In this document: positions 18,025 through 27,163 of the stretch, piece by piece
Position numbering within the stretch: the stretch's first letter is position 1
Layout of the letters: every line of letters starts with the position of its first letter
From: DATLSM01 sp963722965
GTDB taxonomy: Bacteria > Actinomycetota > Thermoleophilia > Solirubrobacterales > 70-9
Direction of reading: 5' to 3'
Assembly (NCBI GenBank): GCA_963722965.1
Contig: CAVROX010000002.1
Span: forward strand, 102,144 to 166,143
Length of the DNA: 64,000 nucleotides
Program-made: the position numbers and the translations under genes
Notes under the pieces: model-generated
What the model was told of the DNA's origin: nothing
The model's database searches: none
Seen by the model: the letters and a program-made list of their open reading frames with translations, nothing else

Positions 18025-19164
18025 GTGCAGTTGACGATGATTCACGCCTGGAAGGCGCGTGCCCTGCTGTCGGCGCTCGTCGTCCTCGCCACGCTCGGGT
18101 TCGCCGCCACAGCCGAGGCGCTGCCGACCGGGTTCTGGGGTGTGGTCCCACAGTCGACGCTCAGCGCAGAACAGTTCCAGCGCCTTGCCCAAGGAGGGGT
18201 CGAAAGTACACGGGTCACGTTGGATTGGGCCTCGCTGCAGTCCAGCAGGGGGGCGCCGATCGAATGGAGTGGTCCGGACGCGATCATCGAACGGGCGGCG
18301 CTTGCCGGAATAGCCGTATTGCCGACCGTCACCGACGCTCCGAGCTGGGCGGTGAGGAATACTGGAGTGCAGGGTGGAGGGGGGAGCACGGCGCCCGCTC
18401 GCCTGCCGATTACGGGGGCCGCCGCGGCAGGCTGGGAGAGCCTTCTCGCGCAAGCGGTCGAGCGCTACGGGCCCGGTGGGGAATTTTGGGCGACGCATCC
18501 CTACGTGCCGGTGCGGCCGATTCGCACCTGGCAGATCTGGGATGAGCCGAACTTCAAGTACTTTGTCGCGAGGCCCAACCCAGCCGAATACGGAAAGCTG
18601 ATCAAGCTCTCCTACTCGGCTCTCAAGGGGGCTGACCCGGGAGCGAAGATCGTCCTTGCCGGGCTCTTCGCCCAGCCGAAGGGGGCGCGGACGCGATCGG
18701 GCAAGCACACAAGCTTGAACTGGTTCGCGAGCGACTTCCTCGAGGGGATGTACAAGTCGACGCCCGGGGTGAAGGCGGACTTCAGCGGCGTCGCCCTGCA
18801 TCCCTACACGAGCAGCTGGCAGCACCTGAGGCCCGAGATCGAAGAAGTGCGCGCGGTTTTGAGGGACAACCGCGACGCCGCCAAGGGCCTTTGGATCACC
18901 GAGTTAGGCTGGAGCTCCGAACCAGCTGACCGGGGGGATGCGTTCGCGAAAGGTCCTTCGGGTCAGGCCACCCAGTTGAAGGGGGCCTTCAATCTGCTTG
19001 AGGAAAACCAGAGCCGCTGGCGCATCCAGCAGGCCGACTGGTTCTCGGTTGACGACCTTGCCGGGGCCTGCAACTTCTGCGGCGGCTCGGGCCTGTTCGG
19101 ACCCGGGTTCACGCCGAAGCCTGCCTGGCGCGCATACGCCCAGCTCGCCGGCGGCACTCCCTAA
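18025..19164 (+). CDS. Secreted glycoside hydrolase-like TIM-barrel protein
   Basis: A 379-residue protein with a signal peptide (ALLSALVVLATLGFAATAEA, ending near residue 32). A (beta/alpha)8 barrel resembling GH39/GH5 clan A follows. WQIWDEPNFKYFV contains the likely acid/base Glu after Asn-equivalent positions, and GLWITELGW contains the likely nucleophile Glu. The start is GTG 18025; ATG 18037 is an alternative. It is exported and may trim or remodel the surface polysaccharide made by the adjoining genes. Substrate is unknown and activity is inferred from the two Glu motifs. Confidence 0.8.
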   Translation: MQLTMIHAWKARALLSALVVLATLGFAATAEALPTGFWGVVPQSTLSAEQFQRLAQGGVESTRVTLDWASLQSSRGAPIEWSGPDAIIERAALAGIAVLPTVTDAPSWAVRNTGVQGGGGSTAPARLPITGAAAAGWESLLAQAVERYGPGGEFWATHPYVPVRPIRTWQIWDEPNFKYFVARPNPAEYGKLIKLSYSALKGADPGAKIVLAGLFAQPKGARTRSGKHTSLNWFASDFLEGMYKSTPGVKADFSGVALHPYTSSWQHLRPEIEEVRAVLRDNRDAAKGLWITELGWSSEPADRGDAFAKGPSGQATQLKGAFNLLEENQSRWRIQQADWFSVDDLAGACNFCGGSGLFGPGFTPKPAWRAYAQLAGGTP

Positions 19165-19239
19165 GCAGTTGGCCTACGGCCGAAGGCGGGGAGCGCAGGC
19201 CAGCTGAACCAGCGATGCAGGACGCGTAAGATCGGTGGG

Positions 19240-22200
19240 TTGAGCACCGACGCGAATTTGTCTGCGAACTCCAACCCACTGGCGCTGTTCAGCGCCCCGG
19301 TGAGACGGTGGTTTGAGGACTCCTTTGAGGCGCCAACCCCCGCCCAGGTGGGTGGCTGGGGGGCGATCTCCGGTGGCGCCAACGCGCTGATCTGCGCTCC
19401 GACCGGGTCGGGCAAGACCCTGGCGGCCTTCCTCTGGGGTATCGACCGGCTCTCGCCGAAGCGAGGGGATGGCGCCGGGGGTGCGCCTGGTCTACGTCTC
19501 CCCGCTCAAGGCGCTCTCCTATGACGTCGAGCGCAACCTGCGCGCCCCGCTGCGCGGGATTGGCGCCGACGATCTCCGTCGGCCTGCGCACCGGCGATAC
19601 CAGCCAGTCCGAGCGCCGGGCGATGCGCAAACACCCCCCGGCATCCTGATCACCACCCCCGAGTCCCTTTACCTGATGCTCTCCTCGGGGGCAAGGGAGA
19701 TCCTCGCCAGCGTCGAGGCGGTGATAGTCGATGAGATCCACGCGGTGGCACAGAGCAAGCGCGGCTCTCACCTGGCGCTGACCCTGGAGCGCCTGGAGCG
19801 CCTTGTCAAGGGGTCGGGGAGGTTTCCCCGACCTGCGGGTGCAGCGGATCGGCCTTTCCGCGACGCAGCGACCGCTTGAGCGGATTGCCCAGTTCCTGGT
19901 CGGGCCAAAGCGCGAGTGCGCGATTGTCGACGCGGGCCACAAGAAGGAGCTCGACCTCCAGATCGTCGTCCCGGTCGAGGACATGGCCGAGCCCGGGCGC
20001 GCCCAATTTCCCTAACTCAGACGGCGTTCCCGCCGCAGGGGAGCCCAACGCCCACATCCGCTCGATCTGGCCCGCGATCTACCCGGAGCTGCTCAAGCTG
20101 GTCCGCGAACACACATCGACGATTATCTTCGTCAACAACCGCCGTGCCGCCGAGCGCCTTGCCAAGCGCCTCAACGAGCTCGCGGCTGAGGAAACTCCGG
20201 GGGAGCTGCCGGCGACTGAGCATGGGGGCCACGCCCAGCTGGCGGTGGTGAACCGCCCGCCGCTGAGGAGATCGCCCGCGCTCACCACGGTTCCTTGAGC
20301 CACGAGGAGCGAACCCTGGTCGAGGAGCTGCTCAAGTCGGGCCGGCTCCCGTGCCTGGTCGCGACCTCCTCGCTTGAGCTTGGGATCGATATGGGGGCTG
20401 TCGACCTCGTGATCCAGGTCGAGTCGCCGAAGTCGGTGACCCGCGGCCTGCAGCGAATCGGCCGCGCCGGCCACGGCCTCGGCGAGGTCTCCAAGGGACG
20501 CATCTTCCCCAAGTTCCGCGGTGATCTGCTCGAGTGCGCGGTGGTCGCCCGCGGCATGCGGGAGGGGAGCATCGAGGAGACGGTCATCCCGCAGAACCCG
20601 CTCGACGTGCTCGCCCAGCACCTGGTCTCGATGGCGGCCCTCGATGAGTGGGACGTGGATGAGATCGAGCGCTTGGTCAACGCCACCGAGCCCTTCCAGC
20701 GACCTCTCCCGCGAGCAGCTGGAGAACGTCCTGGACATGCTCGACGGGCGCTACCCCTCCGATCGCTTCGCCGAGCTGCGCCCCCGCATCGTTTGGGACC
20801 GGACCACCGGCCGCATCCACGGCCGCAAAGGGGCGCGCCAGCTCGTTGTTACCAACGCCGGCACGATCCCCGACCGCGGCCTCTACGGCGTCCACCTCCC
20901 CGACGGTCGCCGGGTCGGCGAGCTGGATGAGGAGATGGTCTATGAGGCGCGCCCCGGCCAGACCTTCCTTCTCGGGGCGACGACCTGGCGGATCGAGGAG
21001 ATCACCCGCGACCGCGTGATCGTCACGCCGGCACCGGGTGCGCCTGGCGCGGTCCCCTTTTGGAAGGGCGATGGGATCGGCCGCCCCGCCGAGCTGGGCC
21101 GGGCGATCGGTGCCTTTGCCCGCGAGGCCGTCTCCCGCGACCCCGCCGAGCTGGCCGCCGAGTATGACCTTGACCGCCGCGCCGCCGAGAACCTGATCGC
21201 CTACCTGCGCGAGCAACAGGCCGCAACCCGGGTCCTCCCCTCCGATCGCTCGATCGTGGTCGAGCGCTTCCGCGATGAGATCGGCGACTGGCGACTGTGC
21301 GTCCTCTCCCCCTACGGCGGCCGGGTGCACGCTGCCTGGGGACTTGCCCTCGCCGCCAAGGTTCGCTCCGAGCGCGGGCTCGAGGCCGACGCGATCTGGT
21401 CTGATGATGGCATCGTCATCCACCTCCCCGACGCTGATCAGCCGCCGCCGGCCGACCTGGTGATGGTCGAGCCAGACGAGCTCGAGGACCTGGTGGTGGG
21501 CGAGCTGTCTGGCTCGGCACTGTTCGGGGCCCGCTTCCGCGAGAACGCCGCCCGCTCGCTGCTCATCCCGCGCGCCTACCCGGGCAGGCGCACGCCGCTT
21601 TGGCAGCAGCGGCTGAAATCCCAGAGCCTGCTCGAGGTGGCGCGGGACTTCCCCCGCTTCCCGGTCGTCCTTGAGACCTACCGCGAGTGCCTGCGCGACG
21701 TGCTCGATCTTCCCTCCCTCGGCCAGATCCTCCGCGACCTGCACGCGCGCCGCCTCAGCCTGGTCGAGGTGGAAACCCCGACCGCCTCGCCCTTTGCCTC
21801 CTCGCTGCTCTTCGACTACGTAGCCACCTACATGTACGAGGGGGACACGCCCAACGCCGAGCGACGCGCCGCCGCGCTGTCGCTTGACCGCGACCTGCTG
21901 CGTGAGCTGCTCGGCCAGGAGGAGCTGCGCGAGCTGATCGACCCCGAGGCCTTGGAGGAGGTCGAGGCCCAGCTGCAGCATCGTGCCGAGGGCGGTCGCG
22001 CCCAAGACCGCGACGCCCTCCAGCAGATCCTGCGCACCGTCGGCGACCTCACCGCCGCGGAGTGTGGTGAGCGTGTCGCCGAGGGCTACTCGGCCGCCTC
22101 GATGTTGGAGAAGCTGGTGGCCGAGCGGCGCGCCGGCGCGGTACGGATCGGCGGCGAGGAGCGCTACATCGCCGCCGAGGACGCCGGCCTTTACCGCGAT

Positions 22201-23727
22201 TCGCTCGGAGTGCCGCCTCCCGCCGGCCTGCCCGAGGTCTTCCTCGCCGAGCACCCCGATGCGATGCGCGCGCTGATCCGCCGCTTCGCCCGCACCCACG
22301 GTCCCTTCCCGACCGCCCGCCTCTCGCCCGTTACGGAGTGGACCCGACCCCCGCTCTGCGCGAGCTGGAGCGCGAAGGGGCTCTGGTTCGCGGCGAGCTG
22401 TTGCCGGGAGGGACCGAGCGCGAGTGGTGCGATGCCGACTCGCTGCGCCGCGTCCGCCGAGCCAGCCTCGCTCGCCTGCGCAAGGAGGTCGAGGCGGCTG
22501 ACCCCAGCGAGCTCGCCCGCTTCCTACCGAGCTGGCAGAACGTCGACGCCCACCGCGCCGCAGGAGCCGGGCCCGACCGCCTGCGCGAGGCGCTGATCCC
22601 GCTCCAGGGCCTCGCCCTCACCCCGAAGGTCTGGGAGGGAGACGTGCTGCCGCGCCGCCTCGGCGCCTACTCCTCCGCCTGGCTCGATGAGCTCTGCACC
22701 AGCGGCGAGGTGGTCTGGATCGGCGCTGGTGCACTGGGCCGCAGCGACGGCCGCATCGCCCTCTACTTCCGCGAGGACGTCCGCCTCGCCGGCCCCCCGC
22801 CCGCCAACGCCAAGCTGGAGCGCGCCGAGGGCGAGGTCCACGACGCGATCCGCGAGCGCCTCGCCGCCGGGCCGGACTTCTGGCTTGATCTGCTCGCTGA
22901 CCTCGACTTCCCGGCGGAGGAGCTGCACAGCGCCCTCTGGGACCTCGCCTGGACGGGAGAGGTGACCAACGACGCCTTCTCGCCGCTGCGGGCACCGCGA
23001 CTTCGCGCCGTCCCCCCAGCCCGAACGGGCCGGTCGCCGTTTCGCCCGGCGCCGTTCGCTCACCGGCGCCACGGTGCAGGGCCGCTGGTCGCTGACCGCC
23101 CCGCTCTTCGCCAACGCCCCAGCCCTCGGCCCCCGCCTGCGCGCCCAGGCCGAGCTGATGCTGGAGCGCTACGGGATCGTCACCCGCGAGACCGTCCTCG
23201 CCGAGGGGGTGCCCGGCGGCTTCTCCACGCTCTACGCAGAGCTGGGCAACCTCGAGTTGCTCGGCACCGCCCGCCGCGGCTATTTCATCGAGGGTCTCGG
23301 CGGCGCTCAGTTCGCCCTTCCCGGGGCGGTCGAGCGCCTCCGCTCGCTGCCCACCGCCCAGGGCGAGCACCTTCTTCTCGCCGCCACCGACCCCGCCAAT
23401 CCCTACGGCGCCTCGCTCCCCTGGCCGAAACTCGAGGGAGGTCGCCGCCCGGCCCGCGCCCCCGGTGCCCACATCCTCCTCCGCGACGGCGAGCCGATCG
23501 TTTTCATCGAGCGCGGCGGGCGCGGCATCCTCCGCCTCGCCGACTTGAATGATGCCGAGCTTGCGGTGGCGATGCGAGCACTTTCTGACGCCGTTTCCGC
23601 CGGACAACTGCCCAAGCTCGGGATCGAGAAGCTTGACGGCGAGCCGGTGATCGGTTCCGGGCAGGAGGAGGTCCTGCTCAGCGCCGGCTTCAGCCGCGGC
23701 CCCCGCAAGCTCACCGCATCGACCTGA
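19240..23727 (+). CDS. lhr: Lhr-type large ATP-dependent helicase (multiply frameshifted)
   Basis: About 1,490 residues when the frames are joined, matching the actinobacterial Lhr length. The TTG start at 19240 begins STDANLSANS. Motif I is CAPTGSGKTLAAFLWG, Ia is VYVSPLKALSYDVERN, the DExH box is VDEIHAVAQSKRGSHL, III is RIGLSATQRPLERI, IV is TIIFVNNRRAAERLAKRL and VI is RGLQRIGRAGHGLGEVS. A winged-helix and the long Lhr C-terminal region follow. The frame changes near 19480, 19575, 19630, 19820, 20010, 20240, 20700, 22335 and 23000. Lhr acts in DNA repair as a 3'-5' helicase. The shifts are spread over conserved domains, so error is likelier than pseudogenisation. Confidence 0.9.
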
Positions 23728-23762
23728 GGCGCACCCCGCCCGCCGCTGTGATAATCGCCCCG

Positions 23763-24458
23763 ATGGCGGAGGGCGAGGAGAGCGCGGTCGAGCTGCTGGG
23801 AAGCGTGCCGCTCTTCGCCGACCTAGAGGAGGGCGAGCTGGAGAGCTTCTCGCGGGTCGCCGTTGCGCGCTCCTTCCCGGCTAGCACCCGCGTCTTTCAC
23901 GAGGGCGATCACTCCGATGCCTGCTACATCGTCCGCAGCGGCAGCTTCCGGGTCACCCGCGAGCACCCCGACGGGCGCGCCATCACCCTCGCCACCCTCG
24001 GCCCGGGAGACATCTTCGGCGAGCTGGCGATGCTCGACGGTGAGGCTCGATCGGCCAGCGTCGAGGCGCTCAGCGACGGCGAGCTGCTGGCCCTGCCGGC
24101 CGGCGACGTGCGGGCGCTGCTTGCCCGCCACCCGGAGATCACCGTCAAGCTGGTCGGCGCCCTGGTGCGCCGCCTGCGCGCCGCCAACGAACGGATCTCA
24201 CGCCAGTCCTTTCAGACCGTTCCCAGCCGCGTCGCCGGCGTCCTCTCCCAGCTAGTCGCCGAGGAGGCTCCGCGCGAGGGCGACCGCGGCGAGGTGACGA
24301 TTCGCATGAACCAGGCTGACCTGGCGCAGCTCGCCGGGACCTCGCGGGAGAGTGTCAGTCGATTTCTCGCCGATCTCGAGCGGGCCGGAGTCGTCCGCTC
24401 CGGTCGCGGCCGGGTCACCGTTCTTGACCCCCCCAGGCTGGGCAAATACATCTACTGA
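23763..24458 (+). CDS. Crp/Fnr family transcriptional regulator
   Basis: About 231 residues from ATG 23763; GTG 23748 is a possible earlier start. Residues about 10-125 form a cyclic-nucleotide-binding beta-roll, with GPGDIFGELAMLDGEARSAS as the phosphate-binding cassette. After a dimerisation helix, a Crp-type winged helix includes QADLAQLAGTSRESVSRFLA as the recognition helix region. There are no Fnr-type cysteines, so effector binding and not an Fe-S cluster is likely. It stands alone 36 bases after lhr, and targets are unknown. Confidence 0.92.
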   Translation: MAEGEESAVELLGSVPLFADLEEGELESFSRVAVARSFPASTRVFHEGDHSDACYIVRSGSFRVTREHPDGRAITLATLGPGDIFGELAMLDGEARSASVEALSDGELLALPAGDVRALLARHPEITVKLVGALVRRLRAANERISRQSFQTVPSRVAGVLSQLVAEEAPREGDRGEVTIRMNQADLAQLAGTSRESVSRFLADLERAGVVRSGRGRVTVLDPPRLGKYIY

Positions 24459-24980
24459 GTCTCGGGCACGATTTGGCTTCACAGAGCGGGAAACGACCCT
24501 GCTGGAGCCCGTTGGTCCACGCCTGTGGATGGTGCTGAGGGGCGCATATCTGGCGCAAATCCCGACCCGATCGCCAGCTGGTTTCAGCCGACTGGGGAGT
24601 CCCGGTTTGGAGATCGCTCGCCCGAACGGGCCAGGCACCCTGTTCTAGCTCAATCGCGTCCACTTCGGCACGGGGGGAAAGCTGACGGGCCGGACCAGGG
24701 AACCGCACCTGATGGCTTGATTGGAATACCTGCAGAGGAAACCCTTCGGTAAAGGCTCTTGTGCTTCGGCAGGTTGTCGAACGGCCATCGGACACCCAGG
24801 CTGCGCTGGGGCTTGCCTTGGTCATGGTCCCCTCGCCCAAGAGATGGGGGCGCATATGGCTCACCCAATTCCCGGATTTCGGAGAGCCGCTCATCGATCG
24901 CGGACCCGGGGCCCCGTTCTCCCGCTTTGGCTCGTCTGGATCGAGCACTCCTCGCCCAACCGTCTCAAGCGGCGCTCGGT
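24459..24980. other. Intergenic region without a supported gene
   Basis: About 520 bases. Open frames occur on both strands but lack recognisable domains, and the base composition is less GC-biased. I see no RNA gene or clear repeat. It may hold decayed coding sequence and the terminators of the two converging transcription units. Confidence 0.4.
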
Positions 24981-25349
24981 CTAAGACCGACTCTTGGTCG
25001 TCAACGGATCGGGCAGGTTGAGACGGCGGCGAGCGGCACTCACCGCGAAGACCGAGGTGCGGCACGCCCTGGCGATCATGCCGTCGGGCTGATCGGGGCT
25101 GCGGCTGACCTCGAACTCGATAATGGCGGCGCGGCGTAGCTTCGCCCGGGCCGCGACGGGGCTATCCACCGGCGCCTCGGCGAGCGCCGCCTCGGCGGCG
25201 CGATCGCGCCTGCAGAGGAGGCAGAAGCGGCCCTCCCGAGAGTTAGCCCAGGTATCCGGCAGGCAAACCGGAGTTCCGTCGATCCGACTCGCGCTGACGC
25301 CGCAGCCGTCGCAGGTCCACCGGCGCGCGGTGTCGCGGGAGCGGCTCAC
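24981..25349 (-). CDS. Small zinc-ribbon/HTH-like protein of unknown function
   Basis: A 122-residue protein whose GTG start at 25349 overlaps the TGA of the DEAD-box helicase (GTGA), so it is translationally coupled. CDGCG (residues 13-17) and FCLLCRR (residues about 42-48) form a probable four-Cys zinc site. The C-terminal half (IEFEVSRSPDQPDGMIARAC, then VFAVSAARRRLNL) looks like a helix-turn-helix with a basic recognition helix. A nucleic-acid-binding partner of the helicase is plausible but inferred. I do not recognise a named family. Confidence 0.65.
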   Translation of the reverse strand: MSRSRDTARRWTCDGCGVSASRIDGTPVCLPDTWANSREGRFCLLCRRDRAAEAALAEAPVDSPVAARAKLRRAAIIEFEVSRSPDQPDGMIARACRTSVFAVSAARRRLNLPDPLTTKSRS

Positions 25350-26653
25350 ACCGACATCCTGCGCTGGCGTCGGCGTCGCCGCGGTCCCTGACTCTGCCGG
25401 GACGCCGGCGTCGCCGGGACGATTTGCCCGATCCCGCGCTCGAACTCGCTGGCAAGGCCGAGGTCACGGGCGATGAGGCGCATCTGTCCTGCCTGATCGC
25501 CGAGGACAAAGCTAGTCCCGGCGCCGCGCCGGCCGGCCCTGCCGGTGCGGCCGATCCGGTGCACGTAGGCGTCACGATCGTCGGGCGCGTCGAAGTTGAT
25601 CACGTGGGCGATATGGGCAACGTCGATGCCGCGGGCGGCGACGTCGGTGGCGACGAGGACGCTTACCTCGCCTCGATCGAAACGGGCGAGTGCGCGTTCG
25701 CGCTGGCCCTGGCTCTTGTCGCCGTGCATCGCCACCGCCTCGAGCTTACGGCCGCGCAGGCGCTTGACCAGGCGGTCGGCCCCTCGCTTGGTGCGGACGA
25801 AGACCAGGGTGCGCTCACCCTCGAAGTCGCGCAGCTGCGCGGCCAGGTGATCGAGCTTGGCGTTCTGGGAGTCGACCGCGACGAAGCGGTGCTCGACCTC
25901 GACCTCGTCGGCCACGCCGCGCTCGGGCGCGGCTTGCGTGTGATGGCAGGGCTGGCGGGTGTAGGCGGCGGCGAACTTGCCGGTCGCCCCCTCGAGCGTC
26001 GCCGAGAAGAACATGGTCTGGCGCTCGCGCGGCGTCTTAGCGAGGATCCGGGCGACCGCCGGTCGGAAGCCTAGGTCGAGCATGCGGTCAGCCTCGTCGA
26101 GGACGAGGATTCGCACGCGTTTGAGCGAGATCGCATCGCGGGCGAGCAGGTCCTCGAGTCGACCCGGCGTGGCGACGACGACGTGGGCGGCGGCGGCCCG
26201 CTTGATTTGGGGCCCGAAGCCGACCCCGCCGTAAACGGCGGCGACGCGCAGGCCGCGGGCGCGGCCGATCCGATCCAGCTCGTCGACGATCTGGCTGGCG
26301 AGCTCGCGGGTGGGGGCGAGGACGAGGCCGGCGAGCCCGTCGGCGGAGTCGATCCGCTCGACCAGCGGGATGCCGAAAGCGAGCGTCTTGCCCGATCCGG
26401 TCGGGGACTGGACCAGCAGATCCTGCGCCGCGAGCCCGTCACGGATGACCAGCTGTTGAACGGGGAAGGGCTTGGTGATTCCGCGCTGCGCGAGCGCGCC
26501 AACCACAGGTTGAGAGATGCCGAGATCGGCAAACGAGGCGATGTTGTGAGCTCCTTTTGAGCGATTGGGGGAGATCCAGCGACCCAAGACGCTCAGCAGC
26601 GCACCGAGGAAACGGAACCTCTCGGGTCGGCGATTGCGCCAAGCCCGACTCAC
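25346..26653 (-). CDS. DEAD-box ATP-dependent RNA helicase
   Basis: A 435-residue protein. The Q motif region is FADLGISQPVV...PFPVQQ, motif I is SPTGSGKTLAFG, motif II is LDEADRM, motif III is FSATLE, motif V is ATDVAARGIDVAHI and motif VI is HRIGRTGRAGR. The C-terminal tail is basic (QSQGPRRRRRQRRMS) as in RhlE/DeaD-like RNA-binding tails. The first 40 residues before the Q motif are doubtful and an internal start is possible. It likely remodels RNA or ribosome precursors. It is coupled to the downstream CxxC protein. Confidence 0.92.
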   Translation of the reverse strand: MSRAWRNRRPERFRFLGALLSVLGRWISPNRSKGAHNIASFADLGISQPVVGALAQRGITKPFPVQQLVIRDGLAAQDLLVQSPTGSGKTLAFGIPLVERIDSADGLAGLVLAPTRELASQIVDELDRIGRARGLRVAAVYGGVGFGPQIKRAAAAHVVVATPGRLEDLLARDAISLKRVRILVLDEADRMLDLGFRPAVARILAKTPRERQTMFFSATLEGATGKFAAAYTRQPCHHTQAAPERGVADEVEVEHRFVAVDSQNAKLDHLAAQLRDFEGERTLVFVRTKRGADRLVKRLRGRKLEAVAMHGDKSQGQRERALARFDRGEVSVLVATDVAARGIDVAHIAHVINFDAPDDRDAYVHRIGRTGRAGRRGAGTSFVLGDQAGQMRLIARDLGLASEFERGIGQIVPATPASRQSQGPRRRRRQRRMSV

Positions 26654-27163
26654 CTACCGTAGCAGCCTCTTTGCGCGGTATGGGTGGAGGCGATCAATCT
26701 CGATCCTGCCAGTTGATTGACCTCACCCCCCGGCCGGCAAGCCATCTTCTATCTGGCGCATCTACTGGGGCAGGGGCAGTCCCAGCGCCAGCCTTCCGGC
26801 ATGGCAGGCATTCCCGCGATCCAGAGCCGTAACTACCTCTACCGAGTGTCAGGCAGATCTGACCCAAGTAAGAGCGATGGCCGCCGCAGCGCGTCTGAGC
26901 TTGACCGTGAGTCGCACCCGAGCAAACGGAATAAGTGCCCACCAAGGACCTCGCGGGTGAGCTTGAGACCACCGATGGAACTCTGCGTTTAGGCCCATGT
27001 TCTGCGCTTTTCCTCGCCTGGGAGTGGAAGTAACCCGAACCTTGGTATTGGCCTTTTTCCTAAAGGGGGCTATCTTGCATAGACAAAGCAGCAAGCGCGA
27101 GCGCAAAAAGCAGCAAGCGCGAGCGCAAAACGTTATGTGTTGGTCGCGCTATCGCGAGGTCTG
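26654..27163. other. Intergenic region between divergent genes
   Basis: About 510 bases between the helicase start and the secreted protein start. It must contain both promoters. Apart from the tandem repeat at 27087-27130 I see no gene, RNA or conserved site. The final 160 bases are AT-richer than the surroundings. Confidence 0.4.
27087..27130. repeat. 22-bp perfect tandem repeat, two copies
   Basis: The unit agcagcaagcgcgagcgcaa plus aa occurs at 27087-27108 and exactly again at 27109-27130. It lies 34 bases upstream of the secreted protein ATG, in the presumed 5' leader. It could be slippage or a regulatory element; nothing further can be said. Confidence 0.9.

Noticed and set aside
20677..22299. 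540-codon minus-strand frame
   Set aside because: Antisense to Lhr with conserved motifs in the plus strand; low-complexity composition.
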